A DNA stretch of 64,000 nucleotides from Lancefieldella parvula (GCA_023300185.1 CP097092.1:310001-374000), one strand, 5' to 3'. Shown: positions 1 to 9,249, numbered from the stretch's first letter. Program-made: numbers and translations. The notes: generated by a model not told the origin, from the letters alone.

Positions 1-1432
1 TGACGGTCTCGGTGCTAGCAACGCCGTCTTTGTACAGCCTGACGGTAACAGGACCACCGACAGTTCCCACCCATGTCTTGTTGACCTGTACGTCAACTGT
101 TGGGGTCTTCTCGTCTTCAACGGTCTTAATAACGCCGGTGGTTGCAGAAACGGTGAGGTTATACGTATCGGTATTGAGCTGGTAGCCAGCAGGAGCGGTA
201 ATCTCCTGAACGTTGTAGGTGCCAGCAGGGAGCTTCTCGGTGGTAGCGGTACCGTCAGCGCCAGTAGTAATAGTCCAGGTCTTGGATGGATCGGTGGTGC
301 TGGTCACCTTAAAGACTGCACCCGCAAGCTTGGTGTTGTGGTCGTTCTTATCTACCTTGACGATGCGGATACGAGCGATGATGGTAGAAGTACCTTCTCC
401 GCCGGAAGTTGCGTTGCGATATACCCAATCGGAGCGGTACTCAGGGTTGTCAGAGTACATGGTAATGAGGTTACGCAGGGCAACACCAGGTACATAGGTG
501 GTGCGATAGGTGAACTTAAAGCTCTGACCGTTGCTGAGGTCTAAGCCAGAAAGGTCAAGATCAAACGACTGTCCATCAGGAGAAATAGTGAGCATACCTG
601 GGGTAATAGGAATGCGAGTTGCAGTTCCTGGAATGGTTGAGCCGTACTCATCAAAGCGAGCGCTCCAGAGCTCAAAGGTGTTTGGAACATAGGTAATCTC
701 GGAAGGAAGGTCGCCGCCGCCCTGGTCGGATAGCTGGTCGTGTAGACGGACGTTGTGGAAGTTACCACCAGAGTAGTTGATGCGGCCAGTCCATTGAATC
801 TCGTTTGCGTTGCCCTCAATAATCTTGCCCCACTTGGAGAGGAACTCAGTACGAATGGTACCAGGAGCGGTGACGTCAAACGTTACAGGAACAGGACTGC
901 CAGAGACAGTAAAGATAAAAGATTTACCGGTACCTGTCTGAACACGCTGTGAATCAATGGTAAAGCCAAGTCGAGCGGTACCTCGCAGGTCAGTGTGGTT
1001 GTTAACGTAGTTGGTAAAGACAACACGCATGTTTCCACCAAAACCATCGGTACCAGGGGTGACGTGAGCTACTGCCATGACCTCGCCGGTTGCTGCATCG
1101 GTGATGTTAAAGGTAGATGCAGGATGAGCTGCGGTAAACCTCATCTCGTTAGGGAGGGTGACGTCAAAGTAATCGCCCGGCTCTACGTTAGCGTTTGCAG
1201 AGGCGTCCCACGTCATAGCAATGGCATACACATTTGCCTTGTTAACAACGGTAGTTGGATTACCAAAACGATCTTCAACCCTAAAGTCTGTAATGGTTGC
1301 GACAACCGCTTTAGGGGTGCCCGTAGCAGCTTCGGTGCTTGCGGTCTCAGCAAAAGCTGATTTTGCAGCAAGCGGAAGCGCCAGGACCAGCATGAAGACA
1401 AAACTTAACAGCTTAAACAGTCGTTTGTTCAT
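1..1432 (-). CDS. Wall-anchored adhesin with Cna-B repeats (N-terminal 477 residues, runs off left edge)
   Basis: The reading frame is open from the ATG at 1432 to the left edge, so the C-terminus and any sorting signal lie outside. Residues 1-29 form a signal peptide (MNKRLFKLL, hydrophobic core, then AFA before the cleavage site). About 300 residues of adhesin-type beta-sandwich follow (phrases such as GDYFDVTLP and DQLSDQGGGDLP). A SpaA-type prealbumin domain (KLAGAVFKVTS, then GTYNVQEITAPAGY) comes next, then the beginning of a Cna-B domain (VQVNKTWVGTVGGPVTVRLY). The ATG is preceded by AAAGGAGT, which decides the start. It is a clear paralogue of the neighbouring protein at 1895-3598, with matching domain order and the same GGDLP motif. 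It is expected to be exported and wall anchored; the ligand is unknown. No isopeptide chemistry can be proven from sequence alone. Confidence 0.9.
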   Translation of the reverse strand, partial: MNKRLFKLLSFVFMLVLALPLAAKSAFAETASTEAATGTPKAVVATITDFRVEDRFGNPTTVVNKANVYAIAMTWDASANANVEPGDYFDVTLPNEMRFTAAHPASTFNITDAATGEVMAVAHVTPGTDGFGGNMRVVFTNYVNNHTDLRGTARLGFTIDSQRVQTGTGKSFIFTVSGSPVPVTFDVTAPGTIRTEFLSKWGKIIEGNANEIQWTGRINYSGGNFHNVRLHDQLSDQGGGDLPSEITYVPNTFELWSARFDEYGSTIPGTATRIPITPGMLTISPDGQSFDLDLSGLDLSNGQSFKFTYRTTYVPGVALRNLITMYSDNPEYRSDWVYRNATSGGEGTSTIIARIRIVKVDKNDHNTKLAGAVFKVTSTTDPSKTWTITTGADGTATTEKLPAGTYNVQEITAPAGYQLNTDTYNLTVSATTGVIKTVEDEKTPTVDVQVNKTWVGTVGGPVTVRLYKDGVASTETV

Positions 1433-1760
1433 CAGGACTCCTTTGCAATAGATGCGTCTATTTTCACCTATTACAAAGAGAATTTATTTGAGATTCTGTA
1501 TATATTTATATCGCTTTTTTAAAGTTCAAATATTTATGCAGGTACAAGGAATTTATCGGTTCTTTTTCTGATACCTTTTAAATAAAGTACAGCTAAATTC
1601 ACAGGTTCTTCACAATTGTTCACAACGAACATTCCACACTATGTGCAGCTTAGCGTAATAAAAATGGATAAATATTACTCCTAATAAATCTAAATGCTGG
1701 ACATTAGTCTCTTTTTATACGTGATTCCGAATAGGTCATTTTTCTGTATGCAATTAAGGA

Positions 1761-1806
1761 GGCGAGAAGCCCCGCGAAGCCTCACAAACTAGACGAGTTT
1801 CTCGCC
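1761..1806. repeat. Inverted GGCGAGAA / TTCTCGCC pair in an intergenic region
   Basis: GGCGAGAA at 1761-1768 and TTCTCGCC at 1799-1806 face each other next to the terminator. The same 8-9 bp word recurs in several other intergenic regions of this window (see findings), so it may be a genome-wide element rather than chance. Confidence 0.45.
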
Positions 1807-1843
1807 AAAAAAGAACGCCTTGCCACGAGGACAAGACGTTCTT
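1805..1843 (-). terminator. Rho-independent terminator of the adhesin gene at 1895-3598
   Basis: Arms 1811-1822 and 1832-1843 pair over 12 bp with one mismatch around a 9-nt loop. Read on the minus strand, the stem is followed by a run of T (TTCTTTTTTGG). It lies 52 bases beyond the stop codon of the adhesin. Confidence 0.8.
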
Positions 1844-1894
1844 GTAACGTTGTGTGAAGCTGCGCGCCCGCGCTGCTACGACTGCGCGCCAGAC

Positions 1895-3598
1895 TTACTT
1901 GCGGCGCTTAAGTGCAACTGCGCTGCCCAGTGCTGCCAAAGAACCAAAGAGGACGCCTGCAACAGAAGAGGCATCTCCGGTGTAGGGGAGGTTGGACTTC
2001 TTGCGAGTTTTAGCAGGCTTCTCTGGAGTTGGAGGAACCTGGGTGTTGGTGACTACAAAGCCCTGAGTTGCGTCACCGGTGATCTGGCTAGTGTAGCCAG
2101 CTACCTCATCCTCAGAGATGGTGTAGGTAATTTCAGAGCCGTCAGCTGCATAAGCCTCGAGGCCTGTGAAGGAATCCTGCCAGTTGTTGTCAGAACTCAA
2201 GGTAAGGGTCTTGCCGGTGTCAACGCCGTTTGCAAGCAGGTGAACGGTTACTGCTCCGCCCTCTGCGCCATTCCAGACTTTCTGTACAGGGATGTCTGCG
2301 TGAGCGTTCTTCTTGTTCTCAATAATCTTGATAGTGCCGGACTGATTGTCAACGTTTACGGTGTAGACAGTAGCGTCACGCACATAGCCATCTGGAGCAG
2401 TAAGCTCTTCGATGGTGTAGGAGCCGGTAGCAAGCCTCTCGGAGGTCGCAGTTCCGTCGGCGCCTGTAGTAAGAGTCCAAGAATCAGCTGGGTTAGCAAC
2501 GCTTGTTACCTTAAAAGTTGCGCCTGGAAGCTGAGTAGTTGCGTTGTCAGCATCAACCTTGATAATGCGGATGCGGCCGACAAGATTGCCGTTTGCGGCG
2601 CCGGAGTTGTTTGGAGAGTAGTAGGTAAAGCCAATCTCGCTTCTTGGAGCACCGCCAGCATTGGTAAGCACGCCATAGTTATGCAGAGCCATACCTGGGA
2701 TAAAGGTGGTGCGATACTGCAGAAGGTAACGCTGGCCCTGGGAGAAGTCAACGCCGCTCAGGTTAAGGTGGTAGGAGTGACCGTCAGCTGCAATAGAGAG
2801 TGCACCATTAGGAATGGTGACCTCCTGGAGGTTGCTGTAGTTGCCGGTTCCATCAAAGTCTGCGCGATACAGGTGGAAGGAGTTGGCAATGTAGGTTACC
2901 GATGCAGGAAGATCTCCACCGTTTCTATCAGAGAGGGAGTCAGAGAACTCAACGCCAGTCATGTTAGAAGCGGAGTAGTTAAGACGAACATACCAAAGTA
3001 CCTCGGACTCGGTACCGGTAACAGGACCGCCCCACTTGTTAAGCCACTCTTCGCCAACGGTGTTCTTTGGACGAACAATCATGTTGAGAGGAACAGCGGT
3101 GCCGTTAACGCCAAAGTCAATGTGGGTGTTATCGCCAGCATTGATGGCGTCGCGGTCGTAGAGAGCGGACAGCGAGAAAGTACCCCTAATCTGGGTGTGG
3201 GTGTTTGCATAGTCTGTATAAACAACATGCAGAGTTCCACCGAAGATGCTACCTGCAGCTGGAGTTGGGTAAGCCCATGCTACGGTTGCGCCGTTAGGAT
3301 CTTTAACTTCAATTGGAGTTGTGTTTTGTGTGGCTGTGAACTGGACTTTATCGGGCAAGGTAATATCAAAATAGTCACCTTCTGCCACGGTAGAAGCGGT
3401 AGATTCCCAGTTGATTGTAATATGGTACAGATTATCAGTGGTAATCTCATTGACTGGTGTATAGGTATCATCAGCCACAGACATGCTGGTAATTTGAACC
3501 GGTGAAACAGTTGTAGCCGAAGCGAATGTTGCCACAAAAGTAACAACAATCATAAAAGGAACAAGAAATACACCTAGTCTGACCAGTACTTTTTTCAT
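1895..3598 (-). CDS. LPYTG wall-anchored Cna-B/SpaA-type adhesin, 567 aa
   Basis: This is a complete surface protein. It has a signal peptide (about residues 1-29, ending ATFASA), an N-terminal adhesin region of about 310 residues, a SpaA-type prealbumin domain (about 345-430, GATFKVTSV to APDGYVRD) and one Cna-B domain (about 435-520, DIPVQKVWNG to GFVVTNT). A short Pro/Lys linker leads to a class sorting signal NLPYTGDAS, a hydrophobic helix and an RRK tail. A sortase would cut between T and G and attach it to the cell wall. It is transcribed in the same direction as its paralogue at 1-1432, 462 bases upstream of that start, with a terminator between them, so the two are probably separate units. 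A long open frame exists on the opposite strand but shows no coding character. Confidence 0.93.
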   Translation of the reverse strand: MKKVLVRLGVFLVPFMIVVTFVATFASATTVSPVQITSMSVADDTYTPVNEITTDNLYHITINWESTASTVAEGDYFDITLPDKVQFTATQNTTPIEVKDPNGATVAWAYPTPAAGSIFGGTLHVVYTDYANTHTQIRGTFSLSALYDRDAINAGDNTHIDFGVNGTAVPLNMIVRPKNTVGEEWLNKWGGPVTGTESEVLWYVRLNYSASNMTGVEFSDSLSDRNGGDLPASVTYIANSFHLYRADFDGTGNYSNLQEVTIPNGALSIAADGHSYHLNLSGVDFSQGQRYLLQYRTTFIPGMALHNYGVLTNAGGAPRSEIGFTYYSPNNSGAANGNLVGRIRIIKVDADNATTQLPGATFKVTSVANPADSWTLTTGADGTATSERLATGSYTIEELTAPDGYVRDATVYTVNVDNQSGTIKIIENKKNAHADIPVQKVWNGAEGGAVTVHLLANGVDTGKTLTLSSDNNWQDSFTGLEAYAADGSEITYTISEDEVAGYTSQITGDATQGFVVTNTQVPPTPEKPAKTRKKSNLPYTGDASSVAGVLFGSLAALGSAVALKRRK

Positions 3599-3980
3599 AA
3601 ACCAAACTCCAATTCGTCTTTCAAACGTGAGAAAATTATTGCAGATAGGTACTTAAAAACTGTTACCAGTTTTGGTCGTCACAAAACAATTACATTTCAA
3701 GTTATAGTGTCTTTGACCTGCTCTTCTCGCCATATTTTGTGTTTTTATAATTGTTAGAAATTAGTAGCATTTCTTGTCAGATTATAGAACTTTACCGTCT
3801 TTTGTTTGCGCAGAATAAGAAGACTTTTTGGCGCGCGCAATCTCTCGTGGTGTTATCGGCTGGTTGAAGGTATTATTAATAGCAATAAATTCGTGGTAGA
3901 GATATGTGCCCATACGTGCGGCATTGTGCGTTGGCGCAGAATCTAAGAGTGACCGGGAAACCGGAGAAGCGGAGTCATGC
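3599..3980. other. Intergenic region between the divergent adhesin and guaA
   Basis: These 380 bases should hold the divergent promoters. TTGAAG at 3864-3869 followed by an AT-rich stretch ending near 3890 is a possible but weak guaA promoter. I see no purine riboswitch core and no convincing small gene. One TTCTCGCC motif lies near 3724. Confidence 0.4.
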
Positions 3981-5570
3981 ATGAGCGAGTCCAGGCCCAA
4001 GCAGTTTGTTGCAGTTCTAGACTTTGGTGCCCAGTACGGCCAGTTAATTGCACGTCGCGTGCGCGATCTTAACGTCTACTCCGAGATTGTTCCTTGTGAT
4101 ATTTCTGCAGATGAACTTCGTGAGCTCAATCCATCTGCGCTTATTTTGTCCGGCGGCCCTGCTTCTGTTTATGCTGAGGATGCGCCAAAGATTGACCCAG
4201 AGATTCTGGAGCTTGGCCTTCCTGTCTTTGGTTTCTGCTATGGACAGCAGATTATGGCGGTTACCCTGGGTGGCACCGTTGGACACACCGAGAAGGGCGA
4301 GTATGGCCCAGCTCATCTGACCCGCGCAGGGGAGAGCCGCATTTTTGACGGCACCGCTGAGCAGCAGACCGTTTGGATGAGCCATCGCGACGCTGTGTCT
4401 GAGGTTCCAGAGGGCTTTACTGTTACCGCTTCTACCGACGTTTGCCCTATTGCAGCTATGGAAAACGCTGCTAAGAACCTGTATTCCACGCAGTTCCATC
4501 CAGAGGTTAACCACACCGAGTGCGGTTCTCAGATGCTATCTAACTTCCTGTTCAATATTTGTGGCTTTGAGAAGACGTGGACCATGGACAACATCATTGA
4601 GCAGAAGGTGGAGGAGATTCGCCAGAAGGTCGGCGATGGCCGCGTTATTTTGGCACTTTCCGGCGGCGTTGACTCTTCTGTTGTTGCTGCCCTTGTCCAC
4701 CGTGCTATTGGCGATCAGCTTACCTGCGTGTTTGTTAACCATGGCATGCTCCGTAAGGGTGAGCCAGAGATGGTTGAACAGGTCTTCCGCAAGCAGTTCA
4801 ACGTGCCTCTGATTCACGTTCACGCAGAGGAACGCTACGCAGAGCTTTTAGCTGGCGTTACCGAGCCAGAGATGAAGCGTCGCCTGATTGGCACCGAGTT
4901 CTGGAAGGTCTTCTTTGACGAGGCTCAGAAGCTGGACGGCGTTCAGTTCCTGGCACAGGGCACCATCTACCCTGACATTATTGAGTCGGGCGCTCGTAAG
5001 ACGGGCGGTAAGGCTGCAACCATCAAGAGCCACCACAACTTGATTCCATTCCCAGAAGGCGTTCACTTTGACCTGATTGAGCCCCTGGATCACTTCTTCA
5101 AGGACGAGGTCCGCGCGCTGGGCGTCTCTCTTGGCCTGCCCGAGAACCTTGTCTACAGGCAGCCATTCCCAGGTCCTGGCCTTGCTATCCGCATCATTGG
5201 CGATGTTACCCCAGAAAAGCTGGAGATTCTCCGCAATGCAGACGCTATTGTCCGTGAAGAGATTGACGCTTACAACGCCCAGCTCTTTGACGAGACAGGC
5301 GATCGCAATTCCGAGCACAGTGTTTGGCAGTACTTTGCGGTACTACCCGACATTAAGTCCGTTGGTGTAATGGGTGATGAGCGCACGTATGCTCGTCCGG
5401 TTATCCTGCGCGCCGTTGAGTCCAGCGACGCCATGACCGCTGACTGGGCAAAGCTTCCTTATGAGCTGCTAACCCGCATTTCTTCTCGCATCGTTAGTGA
5501 GGTTGCTGGCGTTAACCGCGTTGCGTATGACATCACTCCAAAGCCACCTGCGACCATTGAGTGGGAGTAA
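3981..5570 (+). CDS. guaA: GMP synthase (glutamine-hydrolysing)
   Basis: It converts XMP to GMP with ATP and glutamine, the last step of guanine nucleotide synthesis in the cytoplasm. An N-terminal class I glutamine amidotransferase domain carries the catalytic cysteine in GFCYGQQ (C86) and the histidine/glutamate in FHPEVNHTE. The ATP pyrophosphatase domain has the P-loop SGGVDSS (about 227-233), and the C-terminal dimerisation domain ends with the family hallmark KPPATIEWE. At 529 residues the length is normal. An upstream in-frame ATG at 3906 exists, but ATG 3981 is preferred: it has GGAG six bases upstream and gives the family length. It is a housekeeping gene and marks the left border of the accessory island. 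Confidence 0.97.
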   Translation: MSESRPKQFVAVLDFGAQYGQLIARRVRDLNVYSEIVPCDISADELRELNPSALILSGGPASVYAEDAPKIDPEILELGLPVFGFCYGQQIMAVTLGGTVGHTEKGEYGPAHLTRAGESRIFDGTAEQQTVWMSHRDAVSEVPEGFTVTASTDVCPIAAMENAAKNLYSTQFHPEVNHTECGSQMLSNFLFNICGFEKTWTMDNIIEQKVEEIRQKVGDGRVILALSGGVDSSVVAALVHRAIGDQLTCVFVNHGMLRKGEPEMVEQVFRKQFNVPLIHVHAEERYAELLAGVTEPEMKRRLIGTEFWKVFFDEAQKLDGVQFLAQGTIYPDIIESGARKTGGKAATIKSHHNLIPFPEGVHFDLIEPLDHFFKDEVRALGVSLGLPENLVYRQPFPGPGLAIRIIGDVTPEKLEILRNADAIVREEIDAYNAQLFDETGDRNSEHSVWQYFAVLPDIKSVGVMGDERTYARPVILRAVESSDAMTADWAKLPYELLTRISSRIVSEVAGVNRVAYDITPKPPATIEWE

Positions 5571-5653
5571 GGTGTATGATTTTATGTAATATTAAAAAGT
5601 CTTGTAAAAACGTCGATAAGTTTAAACAAGTCTGAAATAGTAAATAAAAGTAG

Positions 5654-5681
5654 TTGACAACTGGCAACAAAGAAATATACT
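5654..5681 (+). promoter_or_regulatory. Strong sigma-70-type promoter for the AbiF hairpin RNA and gene
   Basis: TTGACA at 5654-5659 and TATACT at 5676-5681 are separated by 16 bases. Transcription would start near 5688, giving only about 11 bases before the hairpin at 5699. Confidence 0.8.
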
Positions 5682-5687
5682 ATGTTT

Positions 5688-5733
5688 ACATTGGATTAGG
5701 CCAGGAAGCATACGATGCCCTGGCCATTTTTCT
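5688..5733 (+). ncRNA. Candidate AbiF-associated leader RNA (hairpin with U-tract)
   Basis: Between the promoter and the abiF-like start lies a two-part stem. GGCCAGG (5699-5705) pairs with CCTGGCC (5719-5725), and after an AA bulge GCAT (5708-5711) pairs with ATGC (5715-5718) around ACG. ATTTTTCT follows. The layout predicts a short RNA of about 45 nt ending at an intrinsic terminator, with readthrough into the protein gene. A conserved structured RNA upstream of Abi_2/AbiF genes has been described by comparative genomics (the abiF RNA motif), and such RNAs have been linked to toxin control. Membership here is inferred from position and shape, not from a covariance search. Confidence 0.65.
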
Positions 5734-5744
5734 AAAGGAACAAT

Positions 5745-6698
5745 ATGAAAAACTTTAAGACCTATAATCAACAGCTGAGAATTTTAAGAAATAGAGGACT
5801 TATTGTTCCTAAAGATGGAAGTCCAAAAAGATTCCTAGAGCAGGAAAATTATTACAATGTGATAAATGGTTATAAAGATTTATTTTTACAAAAAGACCTC
5901 TCTGGTGCGTTAATAGTGCCAGAGTGTTTTTTACCGAATACTCACTTCAATGAATTAAAGGCATTGTTCTTATTTGATAGAGAATTAAGAATATTGTTTT
6001 TGGAGTATATACTAATCTTTGAAAATACTTTTAAGACCGTGATTTCTCATGAATTTTCAAGGAAATATCCAAGCCCAAATTCGTATTTGGAAATAAAGAA
6101 TTATGATAAAAATAATTCTAAAAAAGTATTACTACAAATAGCCATACTAACGAAGATGATTCATGAAAAAGTTGATCAAGATGGAGCAATTAACCATTAT
6201 ATCACTAATCATGGTTCTGTACCTTTATGGGTTTTAGTTAACTATTTAACCATGGGGAATTTAGCTCATTTGTATAGTATTTTAATAGATCAGGATAAAA
6301 ACAATATAGCTAAGTTTTATTCAAATAAATATAAAACTCAATATGAACCTGTAATAACATATAGACTATCAAGCGAGGATTTAACTGCTGCGTTAAAAAT
6401 TTTAAATTTAATAAGGAATAAATGTGCTCATGATGAAAGATTATATAATTCTAATTTCAAGAGTGTAGACGTATCTAATATTGCAAATTATTTTAATTAC
6501 AAGATCTACAATAATCAAAAAATAATAGTTGCAATCATTTACCTAAAATTTCTGCTTGAAAAAAGATATTTCAGAAAATTTATTTCTGAACTTAATAAAA
6601 TATTTGAAAAATATAGAAACCAATTTAAAACAGTAAAGTTTTCTAATGTGTTGGATGCCATGGGTATTAATGAAAAAGATTTACAAAATTTCATATAA
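5745..6698 (+). CDS. AbiF/AbiD-like (Abi_2 family) HEPN RNase, abortive infection type
   Basis: The protein has 317 residues and no signal peptide. The N-terminus (TYNQQLRILRNRGLIV, then YYNVINGYKDLF) is typical of Abi_2 family proteins. The C-terminal third carries RNKCAHDERLYN, a canonical HEPN Rx4H motif with R224 and H229 as the likely catalytic pair. Family members are growth-inhibiting RNases of phage defence. The gene is very AT-rich with codon use unlike guaA, indicating horizontal acquisition. AAAGG lies a few bases before the ATG at 5745. It is a single-gene unit controlled by the promoter and hairpin RNA just upstream. The likely arrangement is a toxin held in check by its leader RNA, which is an inference. 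It could instead be a plain Abi protein with an attenuator. Confidence 0.85.
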   Translation: MKNFKTYNQQLRILRNRGLIVPKDGSPKRFLEQENYYNVINGYKDLFLQKDLSGALIVPECFLPNTHFNELKALFLFDRELRILFLEYILIFENTFKTVISHEFSRKYPSPNSYLEIKNYDKNNSKKVLLQIAILTKMIHEKVDQDGAINHYITNHGSVPLWVLVNYLTMGNLAHLYSILIDQDKNNIAKFYSNKYKTQYEPVITYRLSSEDLTAALKILNLIRNKCAHDERLYNSNFKSVDVSNIANYFNYKIYNNQKIIVAIIYLKFLLEKRYFRKFISELNKIFEKYRNQFKTVKFSNVLDAMGINEKDLQNFI

Positions 6699-6731
6699 AT
6701 AATTTATTAATACAATAGAATTTATAGTTAC

Positions 6732-7249
6732 GTCTCAAAAAGTGGTGTAAGGCTATTTCCTTACTACCTTCTAGCCTACATTATGCCACCTCTTTACAAA
6801 CCTTAAAGTCACTATCAATTACTTGTAAGAGATGGTCGATAGTCTCTTGTGTACATGACTCTCTCTTAGGGGCCTCTTCAAAGAGAAGAGAGTGCTTGTC
6901 CATGAAATGCGTTGCTACAAACCACTCTTCGTTTTGATCGATACATACCGCTCCTACAAGACGAAGCATAGCTTGCTTGGTTACAAGCTTTCGCTCACGG
7001 TAACCATTACGAACACAACCAAGCTCTTCTACTTGTTCAACCATTACGGTATTTACTAAGTCTTCAAGCAGTGTTCGTGCCATACCGTTTAAATCTAATT
7101 TGTGATCTTGGGTGTAGGTGAGCTCAGTTTCGTGTAGAGTTTGCATTGCGGTTATTTCCTTTCTGAATTGGTTGTGGTGACTATATTTTAGGAAATAACC
7201 GCACTTCTTTTAAACACCTGAAATGCTTGCTTACACCACTTTTCGGGAC
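6732..7249 (-). mobile_element. Non-autonomous IS256-family element (MITE-like, 518 bp)
   Basis: Terminal inverted repeats of 21 bp lie at 6732-6752 and 7229-7249. They share AAAAGTGGTGTAAG and differ at only a few positions. Between them is a single reading frame derived from the two ends of an IS256-type transposase. No convincing target duplication is visible. The element is too short to encode an active DDE transposase. Confidence 0.8.
6781..7146 (-). pseudogene. Internally deleted IS256-type transposase, 121 aa
   Basis: The first part (LNGMARTLLEDLVNTVMVEQ, then RNGYRERKLVT) matches the N-terminus of actinobacterial mutator/IS256 transposases. The following part (LRLVGAVCIDQNEEWFV) matches their extreme C-terminus. 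The whole central catalytic region with the DDE residues, roughly 250-300 residues, is missing, and the two ends are joined in frame. AAAGGAAA precedes the ATG, so it may still be translated. It might act as an IR-binding peptide or be inert. Confidence 0.8.
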
Positions 7250-7710
7250 ACGACCGTGATTGTGCGACAGGGAGATAGACGAACGGTATGGAATACGCAC
7301 TAACTTTCAGACCTGTTTAATTGAATAGTGCCGAACGCTACCAGTCATTGGTGCGTGGTCAACGACAATTGCTTCACTTACAGTTCCTCTTTCAATTTCG
7401 GACCATTTTAGCTCGCTATATACAACTTTTTAACGCTTGATGGAATATAATTGTTGCAATGCGTTTATATTGCATTTCGAGCAATTTTGTGGTGCGGATG
7501 CAGTTGTTACGGATTTCATCGACGGCTCGCTGATCGAGACCGAGATTCGCAGTAACTTCGTTGATGGAAGCCAGGTTTCGGTGACGTGTAGAATATCCGA
7601 AACGCTGCGCGATGTGACGAAAGCGGAGGTGTCCCTTCGTGGGGTGAACTTCGCGCTGCCTTCGTCCACACCTGCATGATTGAAGAGTTTTCAAAGAAAG
7701 GCCGGTAGCC
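7250..7710. other. Region upstream of hsdM
   Basis: A TATAAT box at 7446-7451 is the best promoter candidate for the restriction-modification genes, although its -35 partner is weak. Short open frames exist on both strands (80 codons plus, up to 126 minus). They show no recognisable family, and the overlapping frames look like remnants or chance. Confidence 0.4.
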
Positions 7711-9249
7711 ATGATCACAGGAGCAACCAAGAGCAAGGTGGACGCAATCTGGCAGAAGATGTGGGAAGGCGGTATAACCAACCCTATCGAGGTCATAAGC
7801 CAGCTTACCTACCTCATGTTCATGCGTTCGCTCGACGAGAAGGAACTTGAGTCCGAGAAGATGGAACAGATGCTCGGAACCGAACTCGACCGCATTTTCC
7901 CCGAGACGTACCACAACTCCTATGGCGCCGAGATTCCTGGCGATCAGCTGCGTTGGAGCCGTTTCAAGGACCTCCCCGCGCAGGAGATGTACCGCGTGGT
8001 GAACGAATTCGCCTTCCCATTCATTAAACAGCTCGGCGACGAGTCTGCCTTCGCCAAGGCTATGGAGAGCGCGACATTCGGCTTTCCGGCGGGTAAACCC
8101 TCCCTGCTTGAGAGGGCGGTCGACGGTGTCGAGGGTCTCCTCTCCGAGTTCGATGATCACGTGGGCGATCTGGGTGATCTTTATGAGTACATGCTCTCAA
8201 AGCTCTCGACAGCGGGTACCAACGGCCAATTCCGAACACCACAGCACATCCGCAACATGATGGTGGCAATATTGGTTTGACCCCTGAAACCAGGAGACTC
8301 GTTTGCGACCCGGCGTGCGGAACCGCGGGCTTCCTTATCTCTGCAGACGGAGCCTGTCCGCAAACGCCCACGAAAAGCCAGATGTCTGGTGACGACTGGG
8401 ATTCCTATGTCGGCAAGAACGGCGCTGCTCCGCAGTTCTCGGGCTTCGAAATCGACCAGACTATGCTTCGCATATCCACCATGAACCTGATGCTGCACGG
8501 AGTGGATGCGCCTGACGTGCGCTACCTGGACAGTATTTCTAAGAACAACACTGTCTCGGGCAAGTACGACGTAGTGCTTGCCAACCCGCCGTTCACCGGG
8601 TCGGTCGACGTGGAAGACATCGATAAGAGCCTTCGCGGCATCGTGGACTCCAAACAGACTGAGCTCCTGTTCGTGGCGCTGTTCCTGCGCATGCTCAAAA
8701 TGGGTGGCCGATGCGCCTGTATCGTGCCAAACGGCGTACTCTTCCGTGGCAACGCGAAGGCATACGAGCAGCTTCGCCGCGAGCTGGTGGAGAACCAGAA
8801 GCTTGAGGCTGTGACGGTTATGTATGCCATCCGGTGTGTTCAAGCCCTATTCCGGAGTGAGCACCGCCATCCTCTTGTTCACCAAGACCGACGCGGGTGG
8901 CACCGACGACGTGTGGCTCTACAACATGGAGGGCGACGGCTTTACGCTCGACGACAAGCGCGATCCCGATGAGAAGCACGACGACATCCCTGATATTTTG
9001 AGCCGTTGGTGCAACCTCGACGCCGAGCGCGACCGCGCTCGCACTGAGAAGAGTTTTCTTGTTCCCAAGAGCGAGATTGTAGAGAACGGCTATGACTTCA
9101 GCTTCAACAAGTACACCGAAACCGTCTACGAGCGAGTAGATTACCCGCCAACCGAGGAGATCCTTGCTGACCTCGACGATTTGAACAGGCAGATGGCCGA
9201 GAGCCTCTCGGAGCTCCGCAAGATGCTGGCAGGTGATCAGAATGACTAA
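7711..9249 (+). pseudogene. hsdM: Type I restriction-modification methylase HsdM, two frameshifts
   Basis: The intact protein would be about 510 residues and would methylate adenine in the M2S complex. Piece 1 (7711-8280) holds the helical N-terminal domain and ends in QFRTPQHIRNMMVAIL. The frame then shifts by one base near 8270-8280, apparently a lost T. Piece 2 continues with the SAM motif DPACGTAGFL and the catalytic NPPF (in DVVLANPPFTG). At 8819-8826 a tandem TATGTATG, a 4-bp duplication, shifts the frame again. Piece 3 (from 8824, MPSGVFKPYSGVSTAILLF) runs to the stop at 9249. A TTG could restart piece 2 at 8277, but the second break still kills the methylase. It overlaps the hsdS remnant start by 9 bases, so the original operon order was M-S-R. 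GC is high. Confidence 0.88.

Noticed and set aside
1820..3505. 561-codon open frame antisense to the adhesin at 1895-3598
   Set aside because: The product is Cys/Val/Ser-rich with no domain, and the sense strand is clearly a coding adhesin. Long antisense frames also occur at 55161-56771, 47845-48882 and 45403-46356, as expected from the codon bias of these genes.
3906..3980. Longer N-terminus for GMP synthase
   Set aside because: The extra 25 residues are not family-like, and the ATG at 3981 has a proper ribosome binding site.
3599..3980. Purine riboswitch upstream of guaA
   Set aside because: No conserved three-way-junction core sequence was seen.
7437..7679. 80-residue plus-strand frame before hsdM
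   Set aside because: No recognisable domain or ribosome binding site. Equally long frames lie on the opposite strand, so coding potential is not supported.
8277..8972. Separate second HsdM protein starting at a TTG that overlaps the first stop as TTGA
   Set aside because: It continues the methylase exactly where the first frame stops and is itself broken at 8819, so a frameshifted pseudogene is the simpler reading.
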